Source of the DNA: Planctomycetaceae bacterium | GTDB taxonomy: Bacteria; Planctomycetota; Planctomycetia; Pirellulales; PALSA-1355 | Direction of reading: 5' to 3' | Length of the DNA: 37,806 bases | Assembly: GCA_003153375.1 (NCBI GenBank) | Contig: PLYM01000255.1 | Location: 9,793-47,598, forward strand | The notes under the pieces: model-generated | What the model was told of the DNA's origin: nothing | The model's database searches: none | What the model saw: the letters and a program-made list of their open reading frames with translations, nothing else | Shown: piece after piece, positions 14,036-22,200 of the stretch | How the letters are laid out: every line of letters starts with the position of its first letter | How positions within the stretch are numbered: position 1 is the first letter of the stretch | Made by a program: the position numbers and the translations under genes

Positions 14036-16693
14036 GAGTTGCTTGCGCATCTTGGCAGTGAAGGTTTGCTGCACGTCGGCCATCTCGGACCAGGGGTCGC
14101 GGTCGAGGGACTTGATGCGGCGCAGAACGCTGGAGACGTCGAAACGGTCGCCGGAGCTGACGCGGCCCAGCTCGTCCCAGGTGATGGGCACTGCCACCGG
14201 CGCGCCGGCGCGGGCGCGGGTCGAGTAGGCGGCCACGGAGGTGGCGCCGCGCTGGTTGCGCAGATAGTCGACAAAGATCTTGCCGTGGCGGGCACTCTTG
14301 GTCATCGTGGCGATGAAATCGTCGGGGGCTGCTCGCGTGACGGCCACGGCGACGGCTTTGGCGAAGTCGGCCACGGCGGGCCACTCGTGGCGCCGCGCCA
14401 AGGGCACGACCAGGTGCAGCCCCTTGCCGCCGCTGGTCTTGACGAAGCTGGTCAGGCCCAGCTCCTCGAGCAGGTCGCGAATCTGCCGGGCCGCGGCCAC
14501 GGTTCGCTTCCAGGGCACGTCGTCGGCCGGGTCGAGATCGAAGATCAACCGATCGGGCCGCTCGAGCGCATCGGCGCGCGAGCCCCACACGTGCAGCTCG
14601 AGCGCGCCGAACTGCACCAGCTCAATCAGGTCGCCCGCCTCGCGAATGACGACGTACTCGCGGGTGCCTTCCTTTTCTTTCACCGACACTCGAGCAAGCC
14701 GCTCGAGCATGCCGGGCGTGGGATGCTTTTGAAAGAATCGCGGACCTGACAAGCCGGCGGGACAACGCACGATCGACAACGGCCGATCGGCCACGTGCGG
14801 CAGCATCCACGGCGCCACGGCCAGATAATAGTCGGCTAAATCGCGCTTGGTGATTCGCTGGTCGGGATACAACACGCGGTCGGGATGCGTGAGCCGCTGC
14901 CCGGCGATGGTGGCGGCTTCGGCCGATTTTGCCGGTCCGGGTTTAGACGAGGCCGACTTGGACGAAGAGGTTTTGCGCGCGGCGCCGTTCGCGTCTGCGT
15001 TTTTGGAATGCGCCTTGCCTTCGACCTGGGCCACCGGTGCCGGCTGCTCGCGATGCACGCTGCGGGCCGGCTTGTCTTCGCGCAGACCGAGGAACGCGGG
15101 ATGCCGCAGCAGACCATCGCGGGTCCAGTTGGAATAGCGAACCTGGGCCACGAGGGTCGGCCGCACCCAGTGGGCGCCGCGCTCGCGCTTAATCTTGGCG
15201 GCGGCAAAGGGTGATTTCTTCAACTCGAGCCGGTGCAGCTTTTTCGAAAGTTGGCCCAGCAGCTTGTCATCAAAGCCGGTGCCCACGCGGCCGGCATATT
15301 GCAGCTCGCCCGACGCGTCGTAGTAACCCAATAGCAGGGCCCCGAAGCCGACGCGCGAACCGCCGGGCTGGGTGAAGCCGCCGATCACGAACTCGCTGTT
15401 GGCCGCGCACTTGATTTTCAGCCAGTCGGGACCGCGGCCCGGCTGGTGCGGGCGATCGGCGCGCTTGGACACCATGCCCTCAAGACCCAGGCGCGCGGCT
15501 TCGGCGAAGAACACGTCGCCATGCCCGGCAATGGACTCGGTGAGGCGGATCGGTCCGCGGTTCGAGGGGAGCTTGAGCGACTTGAGCCGCGCTTTGCGAT
15601 CGGCCAGCGGCAAGGGGCGCAGATCTTCGCCGTTGAGCCACAGCAGATCGAAAACATAGTAGATCAAGGGGCCGCTGCCTTCGTGCAGGGCCTGCTGCAA
15701 GTTCTGAAAATCGCTGACGCCGTGCTCGTCGAGCGCCACGACCTCGCCGTCAATGATCGCGTTGTCCACATTCAGGCGCCCGCAGGCCGCGGCCACGGCC
15801 GGAAACTTCGCGGTCCAATCCAGGCCCCCGCGCGTTTGCAGCCGCACTTCGCCATGGTCGACAAAGGCCACGATGCGATAGCCGTCGAACTTGAACTCGT
15901 GGATCCACTCCGGTCCCTCGGACGGCTTGTCGACGAGCGTGGCCAGCTGCGGCTTGATCGACGTCGGCAGATGCTGCGAGCCGGCGGCGCTTTTGCCCTT
16001 GCTGATGGTTTTGGCCACTCGCGATCGAGCAGCCGATTTTTTCGCTACCGACGATGCCTTGGACTTGGGCCGCGCGCTCGATGTTTTGGGATGCGAGGCC
16101 TTGCCATCGGTCGAGTCCCAGACGGCGTCGCCGGCGGAGGCAATTTCGTCCAAGTCACGCCCACTGGCCACACTCAGCGGCTCGCGGGCGGCGACATCGA
16201 ATTTCGCATGGTCGCGGGCTTCCTCGTCGCGCTCCTTGATCAGCAGCCACTGACGAGGATCGCGCCCGTGGCCGCCGGCGCGGACGAGGGTCCAGCCGCC
16301 GTTGAGTTTTTCGCCGTGCAGGCGGAACTTGAGTTTCCCGGCGCGGTAGCCCGCCGCGGCGTCGCCGACCGGCTCCCAATTGCCGCGATCCCAGAGCATG
16401 ACGGTGCCACCGCCGTATTGGCCCTCGGGTATCGTGCCTTCGAAACCGCCGTATTCGAGCGGGTGGTCTTCGACGGCCACGGCCAGCCGCTTTTCGGCTG
16501 GGTCGAGACTCGGTCCCTTGGGCACGGCCCAGCTCTTGAGCACGCCATCGAGCTCGAGGCGAAAATCGTAGTGCAGATGCGACGCATCGTGCTTCTGCAC
16601 CACGAAAGCGCGGCCACGGCCGGAGGCCGGTTTGCCGCGCGGCTCCCGCGTCTTTTGGAAGTTTCGCTTCCGCCGATATTCCGCCAGGGGCAT
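14027..16693 (-). CDS. ligD: Multifunctional DNA ligase D (phosphoesterase-ligase-polymerase)
   Basis: An 888-aa NHEJ enzyme with the domain order of Pseudomonas LigD. Residues about 1-165 are the 3'-phosphoesterase (FVVQKHDASHLHYDFRLE, then WAVPKGPSLDP and the EGTIPEGQYGGG loop). A Lys/Ser/Ala-rich linker follows (about 190-245). The ATP-dependent ligase spans about 250-560, with the adenylated Lys near 269 in EFKFDGYR. A second Lys-rich linker precedes the primase-polymerase domain (about 598-885), which has LTHPDRVLYP, the DLDP metal motif near 718 and TSGGKGLHLV near 751. It processes and seals double-strand breaks bridged by Ku, encoded about 2.3 kb away. The ATG at 16693 gives the usual MPLAEYRRKRNFxKT start. 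Confidence 0.96.
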   Translation of the reverse strand: MPLAEYRRKRNFQKTREPRGKPASGRGRAFVVQKHDASHLHYDFRLELDGVLKSWAVPKGPSLDPAEKRLAVAVEDHPLEYGGFEGTIPEGQYGGGTVMLWDRGNWEPVGDAAAGYRAGKLKFRLHGEKLNGGWTLVRAGGHGRDPRQWLLIKERDEEARDHAKFDVAAREPLSVASGRDLDEIASAGDAVWDSTDGKASHPKTSSARPKSKASSVAKKSAARSRVAKTISKGKSAAGSQHLPTSIKPQLATLVDKPSEGPEWIHEFKFDGYRIVAFVDHGEVRLQTRGGLDWTAKFPAVAAACGRLNVDNAIIDGEVVALDEHGVSDFQNLQQALHEGSGPLIYYVFDLLWLNGEDLRPLPLADRKARLKSLKLPSNRGPIRLTESIAGHGDVFFAEAARLGLEGMVSKRADRPHQPGRGPDWLKIKCAANSEFVIGGFTQPGGSRVGFGALLLGYYDASGELQYAGRVGTGFDDKLLGQLSKKLHRLELKKSPFAAAKIKRERGAHWVRPTLVAQVRYSNWTRDGLLRHPAFLGLREDKPARSVHREQPAPVAQVEGKAHSKNADANGAARKTSSSKSASSKPGPAKSAEAATIAGQRLTHPDRVLYPDQRITKRDLADYYLAVAPWMLPHVADRPLSIVRCPAGLSGPRFFQKHPTPGMLERLARVSVKEKEGTREYVVIREAGDLIELVQFGALELHVWGSRADALERPDRLIFDLDPADDVPWKRTVAAARQIRDLLEELGLTSFVKTSGGKGLHLVVPLARRHEWPAVADFAKAVAVAVTRAAPDDFIATMTKSARHGKIFVDYLRNQRGATSVAAYSTRARAGAPVAVPITWDELGRVSSGDRFDVSSVLRRIKSLDRDPWSEMADVQQTFTAKMRKQLET

Positions 16694-16726
16694 GTTGGGC
16701 CTGCTCTCGCGCCTGGCGCGAATGGT

Positions 16727-17257
16727 TTAACCTTCGCGCATCGGCATTGATTCGACACCGTGCCGGTGGAAAATCTCGGTGGCCCGCTGGAGCATCGCCT
16801 GCTTGTGCGTGTTGTCCTGCTCGGCCGCCACGAGGATTTTTCCGCGGGAGACGGCCTGGTCATAGTAGTTGGCCAGCTCCTTTTCGACGCCGCGGGTCAT
16901 CATGGCGCCAACCAGTCCACCCACCACGCCGCCTCCCCAGAGCGCGATGCCGCCGGCCGCCAACAGGGCCGCGCCGCCGAGCGTGGGAATGCTGGCCAAG
17001 GCGACGGTCGCGATGGCGCCGATCGCCGCGCCGCAAGCTCCGCCGGTGACCGCCGCAGCCGGAGTGTGGCTGCCAGCCGGGTCCTGATGCTCGAATTGCT
17101 TAAAATGTTCCTGAACGGCCGCCTCGGAACAGATCACGGTGATCTGTTCCTTGGTGAAGCCGGCCGCGAGCAACTCGCTCACGACATTGTCGGCCGCCTG
17201 CACGGTGTCAAAGACGCCGACGCGCAACGGACGGTTCGTGATCTGGGTCGTACTCAT
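16727..17257 (-). CDS. General stress protein 17M-like (YflT type) membrane-associated protein
   Basis: A 176-aa protein. The N-terminal domain (VGVFDTVQAADNVVSELLAAGF, then EQITVICSE) is typical of the heat-induced YflT/GSP17M family and of DUF1269-like proteins. Its centre, about residues 70-115, is very rich in Gly and Ala (AIGAIATVALASIPTLGGAA, then GGGVVGGLVGAMM). It could form a glycine-zipper membrane hairpin. The C-terminal part (GKILVAAEQDNTHKQAMLQR) resembles the ligand-like second half of the family. The exact function is unknown. The ATG at 17257 has AGGAG upstream. The start lies inside the last 50 bases of the BON gene, so the two are probably co-transcribed. Confidence 0.75.
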   Translation of the reverse strand: MSTTQITNRPLRVGVFDTVQAADNVVSELLAAGFTKEQITVICSEAAVQEHFKQFEHQDPAGSHTPAAAVTGGACGAAIGAIATVALASIPTLGGAALLAAGGIALWGGGVVGGLVGAMMTRGVEKELANYYDQAVSRGKILVAAEQDNTHKQAMLQRATEIFHRHGVESMPMREG

Positions 17258-17582
17258 AGCCGGTCTCCTGGGGTAAAGAGGCATTCCTTAGGTAGTCTAG
17301 CATCCAAGATGGGCAGTTTACGGCCACTCGGCGATTGGCGATTTTCGGCCGAGGAATCACACGTAATTGGTCGATCAGCGTCACGACGCCCGCGACGCGA
17401 CGCCCGCAGGAAACGGCCAGCCAGCGGGCAGATTCCGACGACAACCGGCCACGGAGCGTTACAACTCCCTGATTCACCTCGACTTGAGGTCCGTCGTTGG
17501 CGGCCATTCCGTGCTTGGCCAAATAGTTTCTCACGCGGCGCTCGAGATCGGCGTCCGAGAGTGCATTCACAAGATGAGTCAT
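17208..17582 (-). CDS. BON domain protein
   Basis: A 124-aa protein. Residues 12-75 form a single BON domain: LERRVRNYLAKHGM, then VEVNQGVVTLRGRLSSESAR and GVVTLIDQL. BON domains bind phospholipid or act as periplasmic sensors (OsmY type). No signal peptide is visible, so a cytoplasmic or membrane-associated role is likely. The C-terminal 40 residues are unstructured and overlap the next gene by 50 bases in another frame. This is unusual, and the real end could be affected by a sequence error. The ATG at 17582 has GGCAGGCGGA upstream. Confidence 0.7.
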   Translation of the reverse strand: MTHLVNALSDADLERRVRNYLAKHGMAANDGPQVEVNQGVVTLRGRLSSESARWLAVSCGRRVAGVVTLIDQLRVIPRPKIANRRVAVNCPSWMLDYLRNASLPQETGYEYDPDHEPSVARRRL

Positions 17583-18028
17583 TTCAGTCCGCCTGCCTAG
17601 TTGAAGTCGACACGAGACCCGCGATCGAGCCGTCGCCGCGCGCCACGAACTCGATCATTGGCAAACAGCATGCCAAGATGTTGGCAACCCAGTGACCGAC
17701 TCGGGCCGGAACGAGACAATTGCGATCGAGCTGTCGTGCGGCCGGGTCTTGGTCGATCGCCGTGCGGCTCGGCAGCCTGGCGGCCATGCTCGCGCCAGCA
17801 ATTGCCCGTCGAGGTCGGTTTGAAACGCAGCTGACGCCGTTTTCGGTCTTCGCACGACCACCTTGGCTCCCCATCAGACAGCGCGCGGCGCGCGGCTTGC
17901 GCGGCGCGAAAACTTTTACTTGCAGCTCACGCACGGCCACGTTCACGGGCACGCGACTTGCTTTCCACTTTCCGAAATCTGGAGGCGGTGTGTACTTCTC
18001 AATGAGTTTTTGTCAAGGAGATCGTGTG
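17583..18028. other. Divergent intergenic region between the BON gene and the DUF4142 gene
   Basis: About 445 bases without a credible gene. Frames on both strands exist but show the Arg/Pro/Ala bias of chance frames in high-GC DNA. An AAGGAG ribosome site at 18015-18020 belongs to the rightward gene. I see no clear promoter or repeat. Confidence 0.5.
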
Positions 18029-18805
18029 ATGGCTACCACAGTTCGGACACTGCGAGGAACCGGTGCGCTGGCGTTGGGCTTACTACTGGTTGCTAGCGCC
18101 AGTGCGCAGCAAGCTCAACCGGCGCGTCCTGGTCTTCCAAGGGCCGCGCAACCGGGCGCCCAGCAACAACAACCCAAGAGCTTGCAGCCGGTACAGAGAG
18201 TCACGGCGAACAAGCCGACCGACGGGGCAATGACGAATGACCAGATGATCGCGAATTGCCTGCTCACCGAAAATCAGGCCGAGATCGCGATCGCCCAGTT
18301 TGCTCAAGACAAGTTGGACAACAAGGACGTCCGCAAGTTTGCCGAGATGCTGGTCAAGGAACACGCGCCGCTGACGGAAGAGTTGGAACGCTTCGGCGCC
18401 AAGCCCGTGCAATTTGGTCAAAACCGGAATCGCGAGCGCGAGCGGAACGCCACCGAGCAACGCACTTCCGCCGACGGAACGGCCCGGGCTCAACAGCCCA
18501 TGCACATGTCTGAAATCCACCGCGAGATCGCCGAACGCTGCGTGAACACGGCTGAAAAGGAATTAGGCGCGAAGGACAATGCCAAGGAGCGCGACGAGTG
18601 TTTCGTGGGCATGCAAATTGGCGCTCACTACCACATGATCGACTCGCAGAAAGTGCTGCGAGAGTATGCCAGCCCCGAACTGCGGGCGCTGCTCGACAAA
18701 TCGATGCAGTCGGCCGAATCGCACCTCGACCAGGCCAAGCACCTGATGCGCGAACTGGCCCACAACGATCGCGGCTCGGACAAGAGCGAGAAGAGCGACA
18801 AGTAA
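18029..18805 (+). CDS. Secreted DUF4142 family protein
   Basis: A 258-aa protein with a signal peptide (MATTVRTLRG, then LALGLLLVASASAQQ). A Gln/Pro/Ala-rich linker (about 27-65) leads to a four-helix DUF4142-type domain. That domain contains LTENQAEIAIAQFAQDKL, VRKFAEMLVKEH and, towards the end, MQIGAHYHMIDSQKVL and AESHLDQAKHLM. The family resembles ferritin-like helical bundles and often contains conserved His residues, but its function is not established. It acts outside the cytoplasm. The ATG at 18029 is fixed by the AAGGAG site 8 bases upstream and by the signal peptide. It is followed by a strong terminator. An insertion rich in Arg, Asn and Gln (FGQNRNRERERNATEQR) splits the domain between helices. 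Confidence 0.85.
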   Translation: MATTVRTLRGTGALALGLLLVASASAQQAQPARPGLPRAAQPGAQQQQPKSLQPVQRVTANKPTDGAMTNDQMIANCLLTENQAEIAIAQFAQDKLDNKDVRKFAEMLVKEHAPLTEELERFGAKPVQFGQNRNRERERNATEQRTSADGTARAQQPMHMSEIHREIAERCVNTAEKELGAKDNAKERDECFVGMQIGAHYHMIDSQKVLREYASPELRALLDKSMQSAESHLDQAKHLMRELAHNDRGSDKSEKSDK

Positions 18806-18843
18806 CGAGGTGTGCAGGAAGTTGACGAGCAATCGTCGAAACA

Positions 18844-18907
18844 AACGGGCAGTCCAGTTATTCCGACCTGGTGGGTGGTCGGGTAACGGACTGTCCGTTG
18901 TTTTTTT
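18844..18907 (+). terminator. Rho-independent terminator after the DUF4142 gene
   Basis: A long hairpin: the left arm at 18844-18868 (AACGGGCAGTCC...CCGACC) pairs with the right arm at 18877-18899 (GGTCGG...GGACTGTCCGTT), with a few bulges. Seven T residues follow at 18901-18907. It lies 38 bases after the DUF4142 stop. Confidence 0.88.
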
Positions 18908-19017
18908 GTGGCTGAAGCGACGATGGAAGGCTCTACAGATCGGAAAAGCTGGCGAGCGGCCAGTGACACAAATGACCATGGCACATCGCAACGCGAGAAT
19001 CTGCGCCGTTTTCTTGT

Positions 19018-19884
19018 TCAGGCGGTACGGCGCTTCGTCGTTCGTCGTCGCTTTGCCGCCGGCGTCGCGCGGGAGAGAGCGGCGGTCTTCTTGCCGCGGC
19101 CTTGCGTCTGGGCGACACTCTTGCGCAATGCATCCATCAGATTGATAACCGGCGATTCTTCGTCGCGCGGGGCCTTGACGATTTCCTTGCCCTCGACCTT
19201 GGCGGCGATCAGTTGCTGGACGCGTTGGGTGTACTGATCGTGATACTGCGCAAGGTCGAACTTCTTGCGGGTCGAGCTTTCGATCAACTTGGTGGCTAGC
19301 CGTAGCTCCTCCTTGGGCACTGCGCTGGAGTCAAGCTCGCCCACGACGTCGCCCGCCGCGCGAATTTGTTGAGCGTAGTGCAACATCTCGACACACAATA
19401 CACCCTCCCGAGGACGGATCAGCACCAACTGCTCGCGGCCGAAGAAGACAGCCTGGCCCACGGCCCAGCGATTCAGATGTTCGAGCGCCTCGACCAGCAC
19501 CGCATAGGGCTTGTTGGCCATCGCTCCATCGGGCGCCAGGTAATAAGTGCGGCCGTCGAAGTAGACCGGATCAATCGCGTCGGCCGCCACAAAGGTGTCG
19601 ATGTTGATCGCGCGGTCCGACGCGGTCCGCAACTTGTCCACCTCGTCGTCGTCGATCACGATATATTGCCCCTTGGCATATTCATAGCCGCGAACAATCT
19701 CGTCGTTGGGCACCTCGCCGTGTACCGGGCAGATTTTCTGGTAGCGGATACGGTTGTGGCACGACGCGTGGAGCTGGTGAAAGTGCAGCTCGCCGCCGCC
19801 ACTTTCGGCCGCATTGAAGGCCTGGACGGGCACCGACACCAAACTCAGCCGGAGATAACCTTTCCAACTCGAGCGCGCTGCCAT
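19018..19884 (-). CDS. ku: Ku protein, NHEJ DNA-end binding
   Basis: A 288-aa bacterial Ku, which encircles broken DNA ends as a homodimer and recruits LigD. Family features are SWKGYLRLSLVSVPVQAF at the N-terminus, LHFHQLHASCHNRIRYQKIC with the conserved region after strand 2, YEYAKGQYIVIDDDEVDKL, and later AVGQAVFFGREQLVLIRP. The C-terminal tail is Lys/Arg-rich (QGRGKKTAALSRATPAAKR), a basic extension thought to help DNA binding and end bridging. The ATG at 19884 has GAGGAG 8 bases upstream. A frame extending to 19965 adds only a non-conserved leader. The length is normal. LigD is encoded on the same strand downstream, separated by three stress-type genes. Confidence 0.96.
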   Translation of the reverse strand: MAARSSWKGYLRLSLVSVPVQAFNAAESGGGELHFHQLHASCHNRIRYQKICPVHGEVPNDEIVRGYEYAKGQYIVIDDDEVDKLRTASDRAINIDTFVAADAIDPVYFDGRTYYLAPDGAMANKPYAVLVEALEHLNRWAVGQAVFFGREQLVLIRPREGVLCVEMLHYAQQIRAAGDVVGELDSSAVPKEELRLATKLIESSTRKKFDLAQYHDQYTQRVQQLIAAKVEGKEIVKAPRDEESPVINLMDALRKSVAQTQGRGKKTAALSRATPAAKRRRTTKRRTA

Positions 19885-20214
19885 GGACGTGAACTCCTCG
19901 AAAACCGGGGGTGGCCGGAACGGCCCGAGGCCGGGCCTAGGCGGCGATGCTAGCGTTGCTAGCAAACCCTATACCGAGGGGTGGCTTGTCGCGGAATCCA
20001 CGGATCCCCGCGCGCCGCGGAGTGTCTGGCGACCAGCGCGGGCGGTACGGAGCCGGATCTTCCGCCCCCTGGACCGCGATTCGGCGGCAAACGGCTGGGC
20101 CAAAGTCTGTGCCTGTTTGGCATGTTAACTGCGGAGTAAGGGGAAAACCGGCCACCGGTCGGCGCGTGCGATGGAGCATGTTGTCTTGAGTGTCTGTTTT
20201 CGAGGAGTGCTACG
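19885..20214. other. Divergent intergenic region between ku and the secreted protein gene
   Basis: About 330 bases with no credible gene. It holds the inverted repeat TGCTAGC (19948-19954) / GCTAGCA (19958-19964) with a 3-base spacer, 64-80 bases upstream of the ku start, which may be an operator. GAGGAG at about 20202-20207 is the ribosome site of the rightward gene. No convincing promoter consensus was found. Confidence 0.5.
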
Positions 20215-21009
20215 ATGCGACGAATCATGGTGCCTTGGGCGTTGTTTTCGCTGACCGCTGTTTCGACTTGCTGGGCGCAAGCGCCGGTCACGGTTCCCCA
20301 GGATCGGGTTGAACGCCGGGAAGAGCGGCGCGAGCGAGTGGGCGATGCCGCGCGCTCCGCAGCCGCCAGCGGCGAGAACATTGTGACCCCCGAGGCGAAT
20401 GTGCAGATCCCACCCGCGGGCAGCGGACGGCCGACGACCGTGCAGACTCCAAGAGCCACGGTTACGGTCCCGCGGGCGGTCAACCCCGCCGCGGCCGCAA
20501 CGGCGGCGGACCGGGCCCCCGCGCCGGCAGGGGAGCAGTGGCGCTATCGGCGACACAATGGCAACTGGTGGTATTACCAGCCCGATAAATCCTGGGTTGT
20601 CTGGTCAGGCAATGCTTGGGTGCCGTATCAACCCAATGCTTCGCGCTATGCGACCGGCTACCGCGGCGACGACTCGTTGAACACGGGTGACTACAACCCG
20701 GCGTATGACAGCTATGAAACCACGCGGCGGCGCGGTCTGTTCCGCGGCCGTACGTATGTCACGACGCCAGCGGTGCCGAGCATTCCGGCCGTCCCGCCCC
20801 CGGTTCGCGGTAGCGCCATTCAAGGCGGCGGTGGTCAGGCGACCGGCGGACCCGTTGGCAGCGTGCAAGAACGCGGCACCATTCGCATCGGCGGTGGCTC
20901 GAGCAGCCAGAGCAGCGGCGCGCGGGCGCGTGGAAATCTCGGCACGTGGGGTACGGCCGGCGGACAGGTCGGCGGCAGCGGCGTGAGCGCCGACGCGGTC
21001 GAACGCTGA
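20215..21009 (+). CDS. Secreted Pro/Gly-rich protein of unknown function
   Basis: A 264-aa protein with a cleavable signal peptide (MRRIMVPWALFSLTAVSTCWAQA). A charged segment (VERREERRERVGDA) follows. The centre, about residues 102-130, is WRYRRHNGNWWYYQPDKSW then WSGNAWVPYQP, a Trp/Tyr-rich motif found in many planctomycete secreted proteins. The last 80 residues are Gly/Ser/Pro-rich and probably disordered, with sequences such as GGSSSQSSGARARG. I do not recognise a named family. The likely location is the periplasm or cell envelope. The ATG at 20215 follows GAGGAG. It converges on the YhhN-type gene with about 20 bases between. Confidence 0.78.
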   Translation: MRRIMVPWALFSLTAVSTCWAQAPVTVPQDRVERREERRERVGDAARSAAASGENIVTPEANVQIPPAGSGRPTTVQTPRATVTVPRAVNPAAAATAADRAPAPAGEQWRYRRHNGNWWYYQPDKSWVVWSGNAWVPYQPNASRYATGYRGDDSLNTGDYNPAYDSYETTRRRGLFRGRTYVTTPAVPSIPAVPPPVRGSAIQGGGGQATGGPVGSVQERGTIRIGGGSSSQSSGARARGNLGTWGTAGGQVGGSGVSADAVER

Positions 21010-21030
21010 GCACCGAACTACCTTAGCGAC

Positions 21031-21867
21031 TCATGCGAGTCGACGTTGTTGCACGATCACCGCGGCGGCGATGGTCGAGAAGACGATGAGCATCTGGCCG
21101 GGACCATAGGTGAGCCAGACGCATTCGGTGTCGAGCGCGAAGTGGCCGCGAAAAAGTTCGCAGGCGAGAATCAAATCGCTGGCCAGGAAAAGCGCGGCGC
21201 CGACAGCCAACGCGAGCAGCCGCCGATCTTGCAATGCCAGGCCAGCCGTGATGCCGGCCGTGCCCGCCAGCAGCAGGGAGTAGGGCAGGGCAGGGCCTAC
21301 GAGCGGCCGCGCTTCCGTTCCCTGCACGACCACGATGTACCAGGCGACCAGGGCGACGAGTTGCCAAGCGATGATCGCCACCGCGAGCGCCGCTCGCGCG
21401 GTCAGGCCAGCGCGACGGGCCAGGACGATGCAACCAGTGATGTAGGCTACGTGCCCAAGTCCGAAGGCGACCATGCCGCCGAGCACGCCGTGAATCACGG
21501 GCACGAACTCGAGCCAGCCGGCGTTGAAGAAATCGCCGATCGCCCCGGCCATCATGCCGAGCGCGATCCAGAAGGCGAATCGGCCCAGGCCCAGTTGGCG
21601 CCACCAGGCAGCCGAGAGCCAGGCGGCAGCAACCAGCACGAGCGACGAGGCCATGCGCGCGGCGGTGGCTGGCAGCGCGCCGTGAGCGGGTGGCATGTCG
21701 GCACTGGGGAAGCCCAGAAAGCCGGCCCAACTGGGATTGCCCAGCAGCATCGCGGCGGTCAGCAGCGCGGCCCAGGTGATCCAGAGCACGACGAACGCGG
21801 CGAGCAACGTCGACGACGCACGACGGGGCGCCGACCAGCGGGCGGCTGACGGATCGAAGTCGATCAT
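21031..21867 (-). CDS. YhhN (TMEM86/lysoplasmalogenase) family membrane protein
   Basis: A 278-aa integral membrane protein with about eight hydrophobic segments. YhhN-type motifs are visible: GAIGDFFNAGW (Gly-Asp-Phe), FGLGHVAYITGC (Gly-His-x-x-Tyr) and GAALFLASDLILA (Phe-x-x-Ser-Asp). Characterised relatives hydrolyse the vinyl-ether bond of lysoplasmalogens, but many bacterial members are untested. The ATG at 21867 (MIDFDPSAARW) is preferred. ATGs at 21888 and 21915 would extend it by 7 or 16 residues. A small hairpin (CGACTC 21027-21032, GAGTCG 21037-21042) overlaps the stop and may separate it from the convergent gene. Confidence 0.75.
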   Translation of the reverse strand: MIDFDPSAARWSAPRRASSTLLAAFVVLWITWAALLTAAMLLGNPSWAGFLGFPSADMPPAHGALPATAARMASSLVLVAAAWLSAAWWRQLGLGRFAFWIALGMMAGAIGDFFNAGWLEFVPVIHGVLGGMVAFGLGHVAYITGCIVLARRAGLTARAALAVAIIAWQLVALVAWYIVVVQGTEARPLVGPALPYSLLLAGTAGITAGLALQDRRLLALAVGAALFLASDLILACELFRGHFALDTECVWLTYGPGQMLIVFSTIAAAVIVQQRRLA

Positions 21868-22200
21868 GGCTTTCTTTCCGCCTAACATTCTCTGGCTGGG
21901 CGTTGATTTCTTCACATCGTCGATCAGACCGCGATCCTACCCCGCCTGGCCGGCAGTTCAAAGTGGCCTGGTTTTCGGCGCTGACAAACGGGGGAGCGAG
22001 GTGGTAGGGTCTGTTCATCGGGCGATCGCTCCCACGGTCGTTCGCCTGTGACGCCCAAATCACTCCCGGCCCGAGCCGGGATCTGGCCCTGCCGCGCCCG
22101 GCGGCGTTTTGCCGCGACCCACCCCTTCGAGCGCGCCGTGATCGGCGCGCGACGCGCGAGCGTTGTTGCCTTTTCGCAGCCCCATTAGGAGTTTCGCTCA
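21868..22200. other. Divergent intergenic region with a GC hairpin
   Basis: About 330 bases between the YhhN-type gene and the acidic protein gene. GCGCGCC at 22131-22137 pairs with GGCGCGC at 22144-22150 about 50 bases before the rightward ATG. It may be a 5' untranslated hairpin or an operator. AGGAG at about 22187 is the ribosome site of the acidic protein. Nothing else is clear. Confidence 0.45.

Noticed and set aside
17584-17952. Leftward open frame of 122 codons in the BON/DUF4142 intergenic region
   Set aside because: No ribosome site, no recognisable domain, and composition like other chance frames.
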